From NCBI GenBank assembly GCA_009845425.1, contig VXZQ01000017.1:399463-463462 (forward strand): a stretch of DNA of 64,000 nucleotides. Reading direction: 5' to 3'. Under the pieces are notes generated by a model, which worked only from the letters and a program-made list of their open reading frames with translations, made no database searches and had not been told where the DNA came from. The DNA comes from Holophagales bacterium. Lineage in GTDB: Bacteria; Acidobacteriota; Thermoanaerobaculia; Multivoradales; Multivoraceae. This document shows positions 10,874 through 19,370 of the stretch, in pieces. A program made the translations under genes and the position numbers. Numbering within the stretch: position 1 is the stretch's first letter; the number at the start of each line of letters is the position of its first letter.

Positions 10874-11746
10874 GTGGACGAAGCGCCGAAGGACGCGTCC
10901 CGGCCGCCGATTTCGGCCCTGGTGACCACCTACAACGAGGAACGCCACATCGCCGACTGCCTGGCGTCCCTCGACTGGTGCGACGAAGTGCTCGTCGTCG
11001 ACTCCTTCTCCACCGACCGCACTCCGGAGATCGTGCGCCAATGCGAGCGCGCCCGTTTCGTCCAGCGCACCTACTACGGTTCCGCGTCGCAGAAGAACTG
11101 GGCCATGGACCAGACGGAGAACGAGTGGGTGCTGATTCTCGACGCCGACGAGCGCTGCACGCCCGAACTCCGAGCGGAAATCACGGCGCTGTTCCGCAAC
11201 GGAGAGCCGGCCCACGACGCGTACACGATCAAACGCCGCGTGTTCTTCCTGGACCGGGTCATCCGCTTCTCCGGCTGGCAGCACGACCGCGTCGTCCGGC
11301 TGCTGCGCCGCGACGCGGGCCGGTACCCGAACCGGCGCGTCCACGCCGACATGTGGACCCGGACGCCGGCGCCGGTGCTCCGGTGTCCCATGGACCACTT
11401 CATGGTCGACGACCTGCTCTCCTACTCCCGGAGGATCCAGCGTTACAGCTGGTGGGGAGCGGCTCAGCTCTGGCGAGACGGTCGCCGGTCCGGCCCGGCC
11501 GAGGTCCTGGGGCGCTCACTGTGGCGCTTCCTGCGCACGTACGGCCTGCAGCTCGGCGTTCTCGACGGCATGCGCGGTCTCGTGTTCTGCCTGCTCCAGG
11601 CCTATGGCACCTACCTCAAGTGGTCCTACGTGTGGTCCTGGCGCGTGAACCAGCGGCGCGGCATCGAGCCGCCGCTGCCGTCCTTCGACGACAGCAAGAG
11701 CACGTGGCGGGGCCTGACCGAGCTCGAGCCCGGAACCGCGAAGTAG
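10874..11746 (+). CDS. Family 2 glycosyltransferase (WaaE/KdtX-like)
   Basis: This is a GT-A fold glycosyltransferase. The N-terminal VTTYNEE motif, the VVDSFSTDRT segment and the DADER metal site (DXD variant) mark family GT2, and the WAMDQTENEW region resembles LPS-core beta-1,4-glucosyltransferases of the WaaE type. The C-terminal third has hydrophobic stretches that may anchor it to the inner membrane. It starts with GTG; a TACAAT hexamer ends six bases before it with no room for a Shine-Dalgarno, suggesting a leaderless mRNA. It is divergent from the PagL-like gene. Confidence 0.85.
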   Translation: MDEAPKDASRPPISALVTTYNEERHIADCLASLDWCDEVLVVDSFSTDRTPEIVRQCERARFVQRTYYGSASQKNWAMDQTENEWVLILDADERCTPELRAEITALFRNGEPAHDAYTIKRRVFFLDRVIRFSGWQHDRVVRLLRRDAGRYPNRRVHADMWTRTPAPVLRCPMDHFMVDDLLSYSRRIQRYSWWGAAQLWRDGRRSGPAEVLGRSLWRFLRTYGLQLGVLDGMRGLVFCLLQAYGTYLKWSYVWSWRVNQRRGIEPPLPSFDDSKSTWRGLTELEPGTAK

Positions 11747-11764
11747 CAGGTCGCCGCGGCCGCG

Positions 11765-12550
11765 TCAGTCGACCGGGAGCAGCAGGGACTCGATCCTCGA
11801 GGCCCTGCCGCTTGCCTCGTCCGCGTCAACGAGGGCGGCCGCCAGACGGACATCCCGTTTGGCGACCTCGAAGCCGGCGGGCGTGTTCAGGAGAAAGCGC
11901 TTGAGCGCCCGGTCGGCCCGCACGCCGATCACCGAGTCGTAGGGACCGGTCATGCCGACGTCCGTCACCAGGGCCGTTCCCTGCGGCAGGACGCGGGCAT
12001 CGGCGGTAGGCACGTGGGTGTGGGTGCCAAGCACCGCGGTCACCCTGCCGTCCAGGTGGTATGCGAACGCCTGCTTCTCGCTCGTCGCTTCGGCGTGGAA
12101 GTCGACAAGCACGATGCGGATCGCCGGGTCCAGGCCGGCCAGGATGGAGTCGGCGGCGGCGAACGGCGATGGCAGCGGTTTCATGAAGGTCTGACCTTCC
12201 AGGTTGATCACCGCGTACGGCGTCCCCACCGGCAGTTCGCCGACGAAGATCCCCGTTCCGGGGTTCCCCTCCGGGTAGTTCGCGGGCCGCAGCAGGTTCG
12301 GGATCCGGTCGTAGAGCGGCACGCCCTCCCGCTTGGCCCAGGCGTGGTTTCCAGTCGTCATGCAGTCGATCGGCAGGTCCGAGAGCTCCTTGAGCACCCC
12401 GGGCGTCACGCCACTGCCACCGGCCGCGTTCTCGACGTTGACGACGACCGCGTCGACCCGGTGGCGGTCGATCAACTCCGGCAGCAGCCGGGACAGCGCT
12501 CGCCGCCCCGGCTTGCCGACCACGTCGCCGACGAAGAGGAACCGTGCCAT
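11765..12550 (-). CDS. ymdB: YmdB-family metallophosphoesterase
   Basis: This is a calcineurin-like phosphodiesterase. In Bacillus, YmdB hydrolyses 2',3'-cyclic nucleotides and affects RNA turnover and biofilm decisions. The metal-binding pattern is complete: GDVVGKPG near residue 8, NVENAAGG, TTGNHAW and the DFHAEATSEK and GTHTHVPTAD blocks. It lies 10 bases downstream of rny, the same order as in Firmicutes, which supports a role with RNase Y in RNA decay. Confidence 0.92.
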   Translation of the reverse strand: MARFLFVGDVVGKPGRRALSRLLPELIDRHRVDAVVVNVENAAGGSGVTPGVLKELSDLPIDCMTTGNHAWAKREGVPLYDRIPNLLRPANYPEGNPGTGIFVGELPVGTPYAVINLEGQTFMKPLPSPFAAADSILAGLDPAIRIVLVDFHAEATSEKQAFAYHLDGRVTAVLGTHTHVPTADARVLPQGTALVTDVGMTGPYDSVIGVRADRALKRFLLNTPAGFEVAKRDVRLAAALVDADEASGRASRIESLLLPVD

Positions 12551-12560
12551 CGGGACTCTT

Positions 12561-14129
12561 TCAGCGCGCGTACTCGATCGACCGCGACTCCCGAATCACG
12601 GTGACCTTGATCTGGCCCGGATACGTGAGTTCGCTCTCGATCTTGCGCGCCACGTCACGGCTCAGCCACACGGCCTGCTCGTCGCTGATCTCCTTGCAGT
12701 CGACGATGACCCGCACTTCACGGCCGGCCTGGATCGCATAGCTCTTCTGAACGCCCTTGAACTTCGAAGCCAGGTCCTCGAGCTTCTTGAGGCGCTTCAT
12801 GTAGTTCTCGAGGATCTCCCGCCGGGCGCCGGGACGGGCGGCTGACACCGCGTCGGCGGCGGTCACGAGAACCGCTTCGACCGTCTCCGGGTCGTAGTCG
12901 CCGTGGTGACAGGCCATCGCGTGCACCACTTCCTCGCTCTCGCCGTAGCGACGGAGCAGGTCGATGCCGATTTCCAGGTGCGTGCCGTCGATCTCGCGGT
13001 CCACCGCCTTGCCGATGTCGTGGACCAGGCCGGCGCGCTTGGCCACATGGACGTCGACCTTCAACTCGCCCGCCATGGCGCCGGCCAGGAAGGCGACCTC
13101 CTTGCTGTGCTGCAGGACGTTCTGGCCGTAGGAGGTGCGGAAGCGGAGCCTTCCCAGCAGCGTGACCAACTCGGGGTGGAGACCGGACAGGTTCAGCTCC
13201 AGCAGCGCCTCGCTGCCCTCGCGCTGCACCCGGTCCTCGAACTCCGACTTCACCTTGGCCGCCACCTCCTCGATGCGGGCCGGATGGATGCGGCCGTCGG
13301 CGATCAGGCGTTCCAGGGTGACGCGCGCGACCTCGCGCCGGAACGGATCGAAGCCGGAGAGAATGACCGCCTCCGGCGTGTCGTCGACGATCAGGTCGAC
13401 GCCGGTGATCAGCTCCAGGGCGCGGATGTTCCTCCCTTCGCGGCCGATGATCCGCCCTTTCATTTCGTCGTTCGGCAGCATGACCACCGAGACCGTCGTC
13501 TCCGAGACATAGTCCGACGCCGAACGCTCGACGGCCAGGCTGATGATCCGCTGCGCCTCGCGCTGCGCCGACTCACGGGCCTCGTCCTCGATCCGCTTCG
13601 CCAGGTGCGCCGACTCCATGCGCACCTCGTGTTCGAGACTGTGGCTCAGCTCCTCGCGCGCCTGCTGCACGGTCAGTCCGGACACTCGCTCGAGTTGCCG
13701 GCGAACCTCCCCCAGCCGTTCTCCGACCTCGGCCTGTTCAACCTCCAGGCGGTTTTCGGCCTCCCCGAGCGCACGCTGCCGTCCGTTCAGTTCCTGCTCG
13801 AGCGACTCGAGCGCGGCCGCCTTTTCGCGGGAGCTCGCGCGGCGTTCGTTCAGCTTCCGCTCACGCTCCTCCATCGCCCGGCGCTGCTCCGCCGTCGAGC
13901 GCTCGAACTCGGAGCGAAGCGTCAGCAACTCCTCCTTCGCCGCCAGCTCCTGTTCCCGGCGCTTGGCCGCGCAGTCGCGCTCCGTTTCTTCGACGAGGCC
14001 CCTGGCCTGGCGCCTCGCCTCTTCGATCAACTTCGCCGCGCTACGCCGTCCGACAAGGCTCCAAACCAGCCAGGCAGCCGCCAGCGTCGCCGCTGCTATA
14101 CCCGCGGCGATGAGTGTGGTTTCGGTCAT
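12561..14129 (-). CDS. rny: Ribonuclease Y
   Basis: RNase Y is the membrane-anchored endoribonuclease that starts mRNA decay in many bacteria without RNase E. Residues about 5-27 form a transmembrane helix, followed by a long charged coiled coil to about 200, a KH domain (GRIIGREGRNIRALE) and an HD domain (LVHDIGKAVD). Its 522 aa match the family. Directly upstream is the probable 6S RNA and zapA; directly downstream is ymdB. Confidence 0.96.
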   Translation of the reverse strand: MTETTLIAAGIAAATLAAAWLVWSLVGRRSAAKLIEEARRQARGLVEETERDCAAKRREQELAAKEELLTLRSEFERSTAEQRRAMEERERKLNERRASSREKAAALESLEQELNGRQRALGEAENRLEVEQAEVGERLGEVRRQLERVSGLTVQQAREELSHSLEHEVRMESAHLAKRIEDEARESAQREAQRIISLAVERSASDYVSETTVSVVMLPNDEMKGRIIGREGRNIRALELITGVDLIVDDTPEAVILSGFDPFRREVARVTLERLIADGRIHPARIEEVAAKVKSEFEDRVQREGSEALLELNLSGLHPELVTLLGRLRFRTSYGQNVLQHSKEVAFLAGAMAGELKVDVHVAKRAGLVHDIGKAVDREIDGTHLEIGIDLLRRYGESEEVVHAMACHHGDYDPETVEAVLVTAADAVSAARPGARREILENYMKRLKKLEDLASKFKGVQKSYAIQAGREVRVIVDCKEISDEQAVWLSRDVARKIESELTYPGQIKVTVIRESRSIEYAR

Positions 14130-14152
14130 CGGCCCTCAATCCGGGCAGAAGG

Positions 14153-14340
14153 GCATCCCCCGCGGGGCCGTGTGAACGCGCCCCGACACAGAACCAGAGC
14201 GGGACCAGGTGGGTGTCCGCGCCACCCGCCGTCAGCGTCCCCGTTCGAGCGGGGCTGGCACAGGCGAGCAGTTGAAGGACTCCCTTAACAAGAGCGATGG
14301 TTCCAACCACGGCTTTCATCACGAACCGCGCAGGGGATGC
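14153..14340 (-). ncRNA. ssrS: Probable 6S RNA
   Basis: The gap between zapA and rny holds a 188-base minus-strand stretch whose ends pair: GCATCCCC at 14333-14340 with GGGGATGC at 14153-14160, extended by about four more pairs on the inner side. A central region of weaker pairing and an apical hairpin (CCCCG, six-base loop, CGGGG) give the rod shape with an internal bulge typical of 6S RNA, which mimics an open promoter and holds RNA polymerase. Size and position just downstream of zapA match ssrS in many bacteria. A covariance-model search has not been run, so this rests on structure and context. Confidence 0.65.
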
Positions 14341-14365
14341 AAGTCAAGGTTCCTTTCAGCAACAG

Positions 14366-14683
14366 TCAGGCGTCGAGGGCCGCCTCCAGGTCGGAGGTCA
14401 GGCTCGACACGCGCTCCACCAGATCCTGGTAGCGCCCGTCGTCCGCCGCTCCGTCCCCGTTGGCCTCGTTGGCGAGATTCAACGCGGCGAGGATGGCAAT
14501 CTGATCCGGCTCCAGATTCGGCGCCTGATCAGCAACCTCCCGCATCTTGCGATCGACCTTCTCCGCGAGTACGCGAAGCCGGTCCGCAGCGACCGTTCCA
14601 TCCTCTCGGAGGGAGTAGGGAACGCCAAAGATCTCCACCGCGACAGTCGCCGCAACTTCTTCCTGGCGTTCACTTTCGGCCAT
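14366..14683 (-). CDS. zapA: Cell division protein ZapA
   Basis: ZapA crosslinks FtsZ filaments at the division ring. This 105-aa protein has the ZapA layout: a short beta region with VEIFGVPYSL, then a helix with the family's ADRLRVLAEKVDRKMRE segment, and a C-terminal coiled coil. The start MAESERQ is used rather than an ATG nine codons upstream, because ZapA N-termini are short. It is followed by the probable 6S RNA. Confidence 0.85.
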   Translation of the reverse strand: MAESERQEEVAATVAVEIFGVPYSLREDGTVAADRLRVLAEKVDRKMREVADQAPNLEPDQIAILAALNLANEANGDGAADDGRYQDLVERVSSLTSDLEAALDA

Positions 14684-14727
14684 TTCTCGACACCCCCTGT
14701 GAGGGAGCACTATAACAGCCGTCCGCC

Positions 14728-14943
14728 TCAGGACTCGCCGTCGGCCAGAAGCTCCTCGAGCCCCTCCGCCAGAGCCTCGACCCGCTGACCGATCTCGGCA
14801 CGCTCCTCGGCGGCATGCTTCTCGGCCGCTTCGAGTTGGACGGTCAGCTCCCGCGTCCGCTCCCGTTCGGCAGCCAGCGCCTCCTTGGCGCGCTGAATCG
14901 CCGCCTCGAGGCGCGCGACCGCGTCGATCGCCCCCTCAGGCAT
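14728..14943 (-). CDS. Small coiled-coil protein
   Basis: This 71-aa protein is almost entirely a charged helix rich in Glu, Ala, Arg and Leu with a heptad pattern. The start codon overlaps the rplT stop (TGATG), and zapA follows 45 bases later. Small coiled coils beside zapA can act in division (ZapB-like), but the low-complexity sequence allows no firm family call. Confidence 0.6.
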   Translation of the reverse strand: MPEGAIDAVARLEAAIQRAKEALAAERERTRELTVQLEAAEKHAAEERAEIGQRVEALAEGLEELLADGES

Positions 14944-15326
14944 CAGGATGACGAGGTCGAACCCGAGCCCGCTTCGAGCGCTCCCCGCGCGGCCATAGCT
15001 ATGGCCGCGAATCCCTCGGCATCCCGCACCGCGAGGTCGGCGAGCATCTTCCGGTTCAACTCGATGCCGGCAAGCCGGAGCCCCGACATCAGCCGGCTGT
15101 AGGAGAGTCCGTTCAGACGCGCGGCGGCGTTGATCCGGACGATCCAGAGGCTCCGGAACTGGCGCTTCCGCTGCCGCCGGTCGCGGTAGGAGTAGGCCAG
15201 CGACCGGTCGACCGCCTGCTTGGCTATCCGGTGCCCCTTCGACTTGACGCCGTAGTAGCCCTTCGCCTGCTTGAGGATCTTCTTCCGCCGGCGGGCGCGC
15301 CGGCTGCCCCGTTTGACTCGTGCCAT
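14943..15326 (-). CDS. rplT: 50S ribosomal protein L20
   Basis: L20 is an early-assembling large-subunit protein. The basic N-terminus ([21 protein letters not shown]) and the globular [16 protein letters not shown] section are typical. The 127-aa length includes a Ser/Gly-rich tail a few residues longer than the family core. It lies downstream of rpmI. In some bacteria L20 represses its own operon, but I saw no such pseudoknot here. Confidence 0.97.
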   Translation of the reverse strand: MARVKRGSRRARRRKKILKQAKGYYGVKSKGHRIAKQAVDRSLAYSYRDRRQRKRQFRSLWIVRINAAARLNGLSYSRLMSGLRLAGIELNRKMLADLAVRDAEGFAAIAMAARGALEAGSGSTSSS

Positions 15327-15354
15327 CGTCTTATGCCCCCGTAGCCCCGGCGAG

Positions 15355-15546
15355 CTAGCGGATCATCCCCCTGATCGCCTTGGCGAAACCGCCGACGACG
15401 TCGGTCTGCTTCCGCAGCTTCCGCTTCCGGCCCTGGGCCTTCTTGGTCTGCATATGGTTCATCATCGAGTGCCTGCGCTTCACCTTGCCCTTGGCGGTGA
15501 GCTTGAAGCGCTTGGCCGCTCCACGGTGCGTCTTCTGCTTGGGCAT
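15355..15546 (-). CDS. rpmI: 50S ribosomal protein L35
   Basis: L35 is a short basic ribosomal protein. The start [14 protein letters not shown] is the family N-terminus, so the upstream in-frame extension is rejected; the product is 63 aa. It precedes rplT in the standard rpmI-rplT order. The gene normally found before rpmI, infC, is missing: thrS ends 87 bases upstream. Confidence 0.95.
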   Translation of the reverse strand: MPKQKTHRGAAKRFKLTAKGKVKRRHSMMNHMQTKKAQGRKRKLRKQTDVVGGFAKAIRGMIR

Positions 15547-15633
15547 TCCAGAGCCTCCTGTGGGGCTCGGAGGAGCCGCCGAACGGCGCATGGTAGCAGC
15601 TTGCGCCCTGGAATGCAGCGCAGCAAATCCCGA

Positions 15634-17571
15634 TCAGAGGCTGAGCGATCGGGAGGCTGTCCGGTCCGCGACGCGCGCGGCGAGTTCGTCGATCGTCACC
15701 GCGCCCTGATCAGGACCGCCGCCGTCCGCCGGCGCCTCGCGGAGGCGGAGCGAGACGGTGCCGGCCTCCTGTTCGCGGCCGCCGACGACCAGCATGTAGG
15801 GGACCTTGTGGGTCTGGGCGTCGCGGATCTTGTAGCCGAGTTTCTCGCTGCGTTCGTCCAGTTCGACGCGCACACCGGCGTCGGAGAGCCGGCGGGTGAC
15901 CTCCCGGCCGTAGTCCATGAAGCGGTCGGAGACCGGCAGGACGACCGCCTGGACCGGCGCCAGCCAGACCGGGAAGGCGCCGCCCGTGTGTTCGATCAGG
16001 ATGCCCAGGAAGCGTTCAACCGAGCCCAGCATCGCCCGGTGCAGCATGACGGGACGGCGCGTACCCCCGTCGCTGGCCGTGTACTCCAGGTCCAGCCGCT
16101 CGGGCATCTGGTAGTCCAGCTGCACGGTCCCCAACTGCCAGCTCCGGCCGAGCGCGTCGAGGATCTGGAAGTCGATCTTCGGGCCGTAGAAGGCGCCGTC
16201 GCCCTCGTTGATCTCGAACTCGAGTCCCCGGCTCCTGAGCGCCCCCATCAGCGCGTTCTCGGCCCGCTCCCAGAGCTCGGTGCTGCCGATCGCCTTCTCC
16301 GGCCGCGTGGAGACCTCGATCTGGATGCCGTCGAAGCCGAACGTCCGGTAGATCTCCAGAATCGTCGACACGGGCAGCAGCACCTCCGCCTCGACCTGCT
16401 CCTCGGTGCAGAACGTGTGTGCGTCGTCCTGGCAGAACGTGCGCACGCGGGTCAGCCCGGTGATGACACCGGACTTTTCGTAGCGGTGGAGGCGGCCGAA
16501 GTCGGCGTAGCGGATCGGCAGGTCCCGGTAGGAGCGAAGGTCGGTCCGGTAGATCAGGCAGTGGGTCGGGCAGTTCATCGGCTTCACCGCGTACTGCCGC
16601 TGGTCGACCTCGGTCAGGAACATGTTCTCCCGGTAGTTGTCCCAGTGCCCCGAGCGATGCCAGAGATCGACGTCGAGGATCTGGGGCGTCCGCACCTCCT
16701 CGAAGCCGTCGCGCCGGTTGAGTCCCTGCACGTAGTCGACCAGGAGGTTGTAGATCACCGTCCCGCGGGGGTGGAAGAAGGGACTGCCGGGCGCGCTCTG
16801 GTTGAAGCTGAACAGGTCGAGTTCCGGGCCCAGGCGGCGGTGGTCGCGGGCCCGGCGCAGCTCCAGGTCGGCCAGATAGCCGTCGAGCGCTTCCCGGCTC
16901 GCGAACGCGGTTCCGTAGATCCGCTGCAACTGCTCGCGGCTTTGGTCGCCGCGGTGGAACACGCCCGAACTCTCGAGCAGCTTGACCGCGCCTACCTGCT
17001 CCACGCGCTGGGCGTGCGGACCGCGACAGAGGTCGACGAACTCGCCGTGGCGGAACAGGGTGATCGGCTCGCCTTCCGGGATGTCGTCCAGGCGCTCCAG
17101 CTTCAGCTCCTCGCCCATGCCGGCGAACAGCTCCCGCGCTTCCTCGCGATCGATCTCGACCCGCTCGACCTCGTGCTTCTCTCGCAGGATCTCCCGCATC
17201 TTCTCCTCGATCGCTTCGAGGTCCTCCGGCACGAAGGCTCGCGGGAAGCGGAAGTCGTACTGGTACTTCTCGGAGTGATCCCGCCGGCCGACGTCGATCT
17301 GGGTGCCGGGCCAGAGTCTCTGCACCGCGTCGGCCAGCACGTGCTCCGCCGTGTGACGGAGGAAGATCCCGGCCTCGTCGTTCTTCGCCGTGAACAGCCG
17401 GAACGGGCCCGACGTTTCAAGCGGCGTGCGCAGGTCGACGAGGCGGCCGTCGAGCTCGGCGCCGACCGCCGCCTTCGCCAGACCGGGGCCGATCGAGCGC
17501 GCAACGTCCAGCGCCGTCGTCCCAGGCGGGACGCTGCGCACCGATCCGTCAGGCAACGTCAGGTCGAGCAT
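15634..17571 (-). CDS. thrS: Threonine-tRNA ligase
   Basis: ThrS charges tRNA-Thr and edits mischarged Ser. All domains are present in 645 aa: TGS (1-60), the editing domain with HTAEH and CRGPH, the class II catalytic core with zinc ligands CPTHC, DDAHTFC and the MLHRAMLGS segment, and the anticodon-binding domain. It is transcribed toward rpmI-rplT. Two tRNA-Val genes lie just upstream on the same strand and may share the promoter at about 17.88 kb. Confidence 0.97.
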   Translation of the reverse strand: MLDLTLPDGSVRSVPPGTTALDVARSIGPGLAKAAVGAELDGRLVDLRTPLETSGPFRLFTAKNDEAGIFLRHTAEHVLADAVQRLWPGTQIDVGRRDHSEKYQYDFRFPRAFVPEDLEAIEEKMREILREKHEVERVEIDREEARELFAGMGEELKLERLDDIPEGEPITLFRHGEFVDLCRGPHAQRVEQVGAVKLLESSGVFHRGDQSREQLQRIYGTAFASREALDGYLADLELRRARDHRRLGPELDLFSFNQSAPGSPFFHPRGTVIYNLLVDYVQGLNRRDGFEEVRTPQILDVDLWHRSGHWDNYRENMFLTEVDQRQYAVKPMNCPTHCLIYRTDLRSYRDLPIRYADFGRLHRYEKSGVITGLTRVRTFCQDDAHTFCTEEQVEAEVLLPVSTILEIYRTFGFDGIQIEVSTRPEKAIGSTELWERAENALMGALRSRGLEFEINEGDGAFYGPKIDFQILDALGRSWQLGTVQLDYQMPERLDLEYTASDGGTRRPVMLHRAMLGSVERFLGILIEHTGGAFPVWLAPVQAVVLPVSDRFMDYGREVTRRLSDAGVRVELDERSEKLGYKIRDAQTHKVPYMLVVGGREQEAGTVSLRLREAPADGGGPDQGAVTIDELAARVADRTASRSLSL

Positions 17572-17627
17572 CGGTCGATCAGATGGTGGGAGAGCGGGTT
17601 GGGCGGCCCCGCGGACCGGTACCGCGA

Positions 17628-17704
17628 TGGTAGGCGCTAGCGGACTCGAACCGCTGACCTCTACCGTGTGAAGGTAGCGCTCTAACCAACTGAGCTAAGC
17701 GCCT
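17628..17704 (-). tRNA. tRNA-Val (CAC)
   Basis: The 7-bp acceptor stem AGGCGCT/AGCGCCT, D arm, TTCGAGTC T-loop region and a five-pair anticodon stem around loop TTCACAC give anticodon CAC (Val, codon GUG). Discriminator A and a genomic CCA end at 17628 complete a 77-nt tRNA. Confidence 0.95.
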
Positions 17705-17730
17705 GAGCCACAGACCGAACGGCCCATGTC

Positions 17731-17807
17731 TGGTAGGCCCGAGCGGACTCGAACCGCTGACCTCTACGATGTCAACGTAGCGCTCTAACCAACTGAGCTA
17801 CGGGCCT
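17731..17807 (-). tRNA. tRNA-Val (GAC)
   Basis: A 77-nt tRNA with acceptor stem AGGCCCG/CGGGCCT, anticodon loop TTGACAT (anticodon GAC, Val) and an encoded CCA. It lies 26 bases upstream of the CAC isoacceptor and shares most of its body, so the pair probably arose by duplication and is co-transcribed. Confidence 0.95.
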
Positions 17808-17867
17808 GTATCCCGAGGCCGCCAATGCCGCCGAGAACGCCGGCAAGGCCTGCCGCGAGAAGGCGCA

Positions 17868-17897
17868 ACGGTACAAAGGGGAGAGTTGCCCTGTCAA
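17868..17897 (-). promoter_or_regulatory. Sigma-70-type promoter for the tRNA-Val pair
   Basis: On the minus strand a perfect TTGACA (17892-17897) is followed after 18 bases by TACCGT (17868-17873). It points at tRNA-Val(GAC), about 60 bases downstream. thrS may be read from the same promoter. Confidence 0.6.
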
Positions 17898-17980
17898 CGC
17901 GGCGGCATGCGGGCGCACTCGCGGGAAGACGGCGCCACTAGCGACTGTTGCAGAATCCTGTCGTGGTCGACCCTCTGCAC

Positions 17981-19210
17981 ATGGCCGAACTGATCGAGCA
18001 GGCGCGGCGGCGGATCGCCGGCGCGATCTACGAGAGTCCCTGCGCCCGCTCGGAGTACTTCTCCCGCCTCTGCGGCATCGGCGCCTACTTCAAGCTCGAG
18101 AACCTGCAGATGACCGGCTCCTTCAAGGAGCGCGGGGCGCTCAACCGCATCCTCACCCTCTCGGAGGAGGAGCGGAGCCGCGGCTTGATCACGGCCTCGG
18201 CCGGCAACCACGGCCAGGCCGTGGCCTACCACGCGCACCGCCTCGGTCTCGAGGCGACGGTGGTCATGCCGCTGCCGACGCCCCTGATCAAGGTGGCGAA
18301 CACGCGGAACTTCGGCGCCGACGTCCGGCTGGCCGGCGAGACCTTCGACGACGCGACCGCCCACGCCCGGGAACTCGAAGCCGAGCACGGCTGGACCTAC
18401 GTCCACCCGTTCGACGACCCCCAGATCGTCGCCGGCCAGGGCACGATCGGCTTCGAGCTGATGACCCAGGAACCCGACCTCGAAGTCGTCGTCGTGCCGA
18501 TCGGCGGCGGCGGGGTGATCGCCGGAATCGCCGCCGCCTACAAGGCGCACCGGCCGCAGACCCGGATCATCGGCGTGCAGGCGGAGGCGGTCCCGTCGAT
18601 GCGGGAGAGCCTCGCCGCCGGCCGTCCGGTCACGGTGGAGCGCCGCCACACGATCGCCGAGGGCATCGCGGTCAAGCGACCCGGCGATCTGACCATGGGA
18701 CTCGTAAGGGAACTGGTCGACGACATCGTGACGGTGGACGAGGAGGAGATCGCAAACGCCGTCCTCCTTCTGCTCGAGCGCGAGAAGGCGGTCGTCGAGG
18801 GCGCCGGAGCCTCCGTGCTGGCCGCCGTCGTCAACGACCACGTCCCCCAGGCGAAAGGCCGCCGGACCGCGATGGTGCTGACCGGCGGCAACATCGACGT
18901 CACCCTGCTCAGCCGCATCATCGACCGCGGCCTGACGAAGGACGGCCGCCTGGTCCGTCTCGACGTGTGCGTCAAGGATCGTCCGGGCGCCCTCGCGGCG
19001 CTGCTCAACCTGGTCGGCGAGGCGGGCGCCAACGTCCTGGAGACCCATCACGAGCGCGCCTTCACCGCCCTCGGGCTCAATGAAGTGCACATCGAGCTGC
19101 GGCTCGAAACCCGCGGCGTCGAGCACGTCGAGGAGCTGATCCAGCGAATCGCCGGCGCCGGTCTCCACGTCCGGCGCCAGACCGAGCCCGAGCCCTGGCA
19201 TGAACACTGA
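17981..19210 (+). CDS. ilvA: Threonine ammonia-lyase (threonine deaminase)
   Basis: This PLP enzyme converts threonine to 2-oxobutanoate, the first step toward isoleucine. The PLP lysine lies in TGSFKERGA, the phosphate-binding loop is IGGGGVIAG, and the C-terminal ~75 residues form one ACT-like domain (CVKDRPGALAALLNLVGEAG). A single ACT domain and about 409 aa resemble the TdcB/short IlvA type rather than the two-ACT-domain E. coli IlvA. ATG at 17981 is chosen; GTG 17963 and TTG 17948 are in-frame alternatives. Confidence 0.92.
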   Translation: MAELIEQARRRIAGAIYESPCARSEYFSRLCGIGAYFKLENLQMTGSFKERGALNRILTLSEEERSRGLITASAGNHGQAVAYHAHRLGLEATVVMPLPTPLIKVANTRNFGADVRLAGETFDDATAHARELEAEHGWTYVHPFDDPQIVAGQGTIGFELMTQEPDLEVVVVPIGGGGVIAGIAAAYKAHRPQTRIIGVQAEAVPSMRESLAAGRPVTVERRHTIAEGIAVKRPGDLTMGLVRELVDDIVTVDEEEIANAVLLLLEREKAVVEGAGASVLAAVVNDHVPQAKGRRTAMVLTGGNIDVTLLSRIIDRGLTKDGRLVRLDVCVKDRPGALAALLNLVGEAGANVLETHHERAFTALGLNEVHIELRLETRGVEHVEELIQRIAGAGLHVRRQTEPEPWHEH

Positions 19211-19235
19211 CGCTGCCCTGCTACGCTAAGCCGGC

Positions 19236-19370
19236 GTGAACGACGAAGCTTCGGATCCTTCGCCATCCGACTCCAGTCTGGACGACCCCGACCCGGACCC
19301 CGACCGGCACGCCTGTGACCGCGGGTCCCGTTCCCCGCTGACGACCACGCCCCTCCCGGCGCGCGAATGA
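19236..19370 (+). CDS. Possible 44-aa leader peptide
   Basis: A GTG-started frame of 44 residues rich in Asp, Pro and Ser ends with a TGA that overlaps the ATG of the next gene (ATGA). The overlap matches the coupling pattern seen across this window, which is the main reason to list it. There is no Shine-Dalgarno and no recognizable domain, and it may be non-coding. Confidence 0.3.
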   Translation: MNDEASDPSPSDSSLDDPDPDPDRHACDRGSRSPLTTTPLPARE

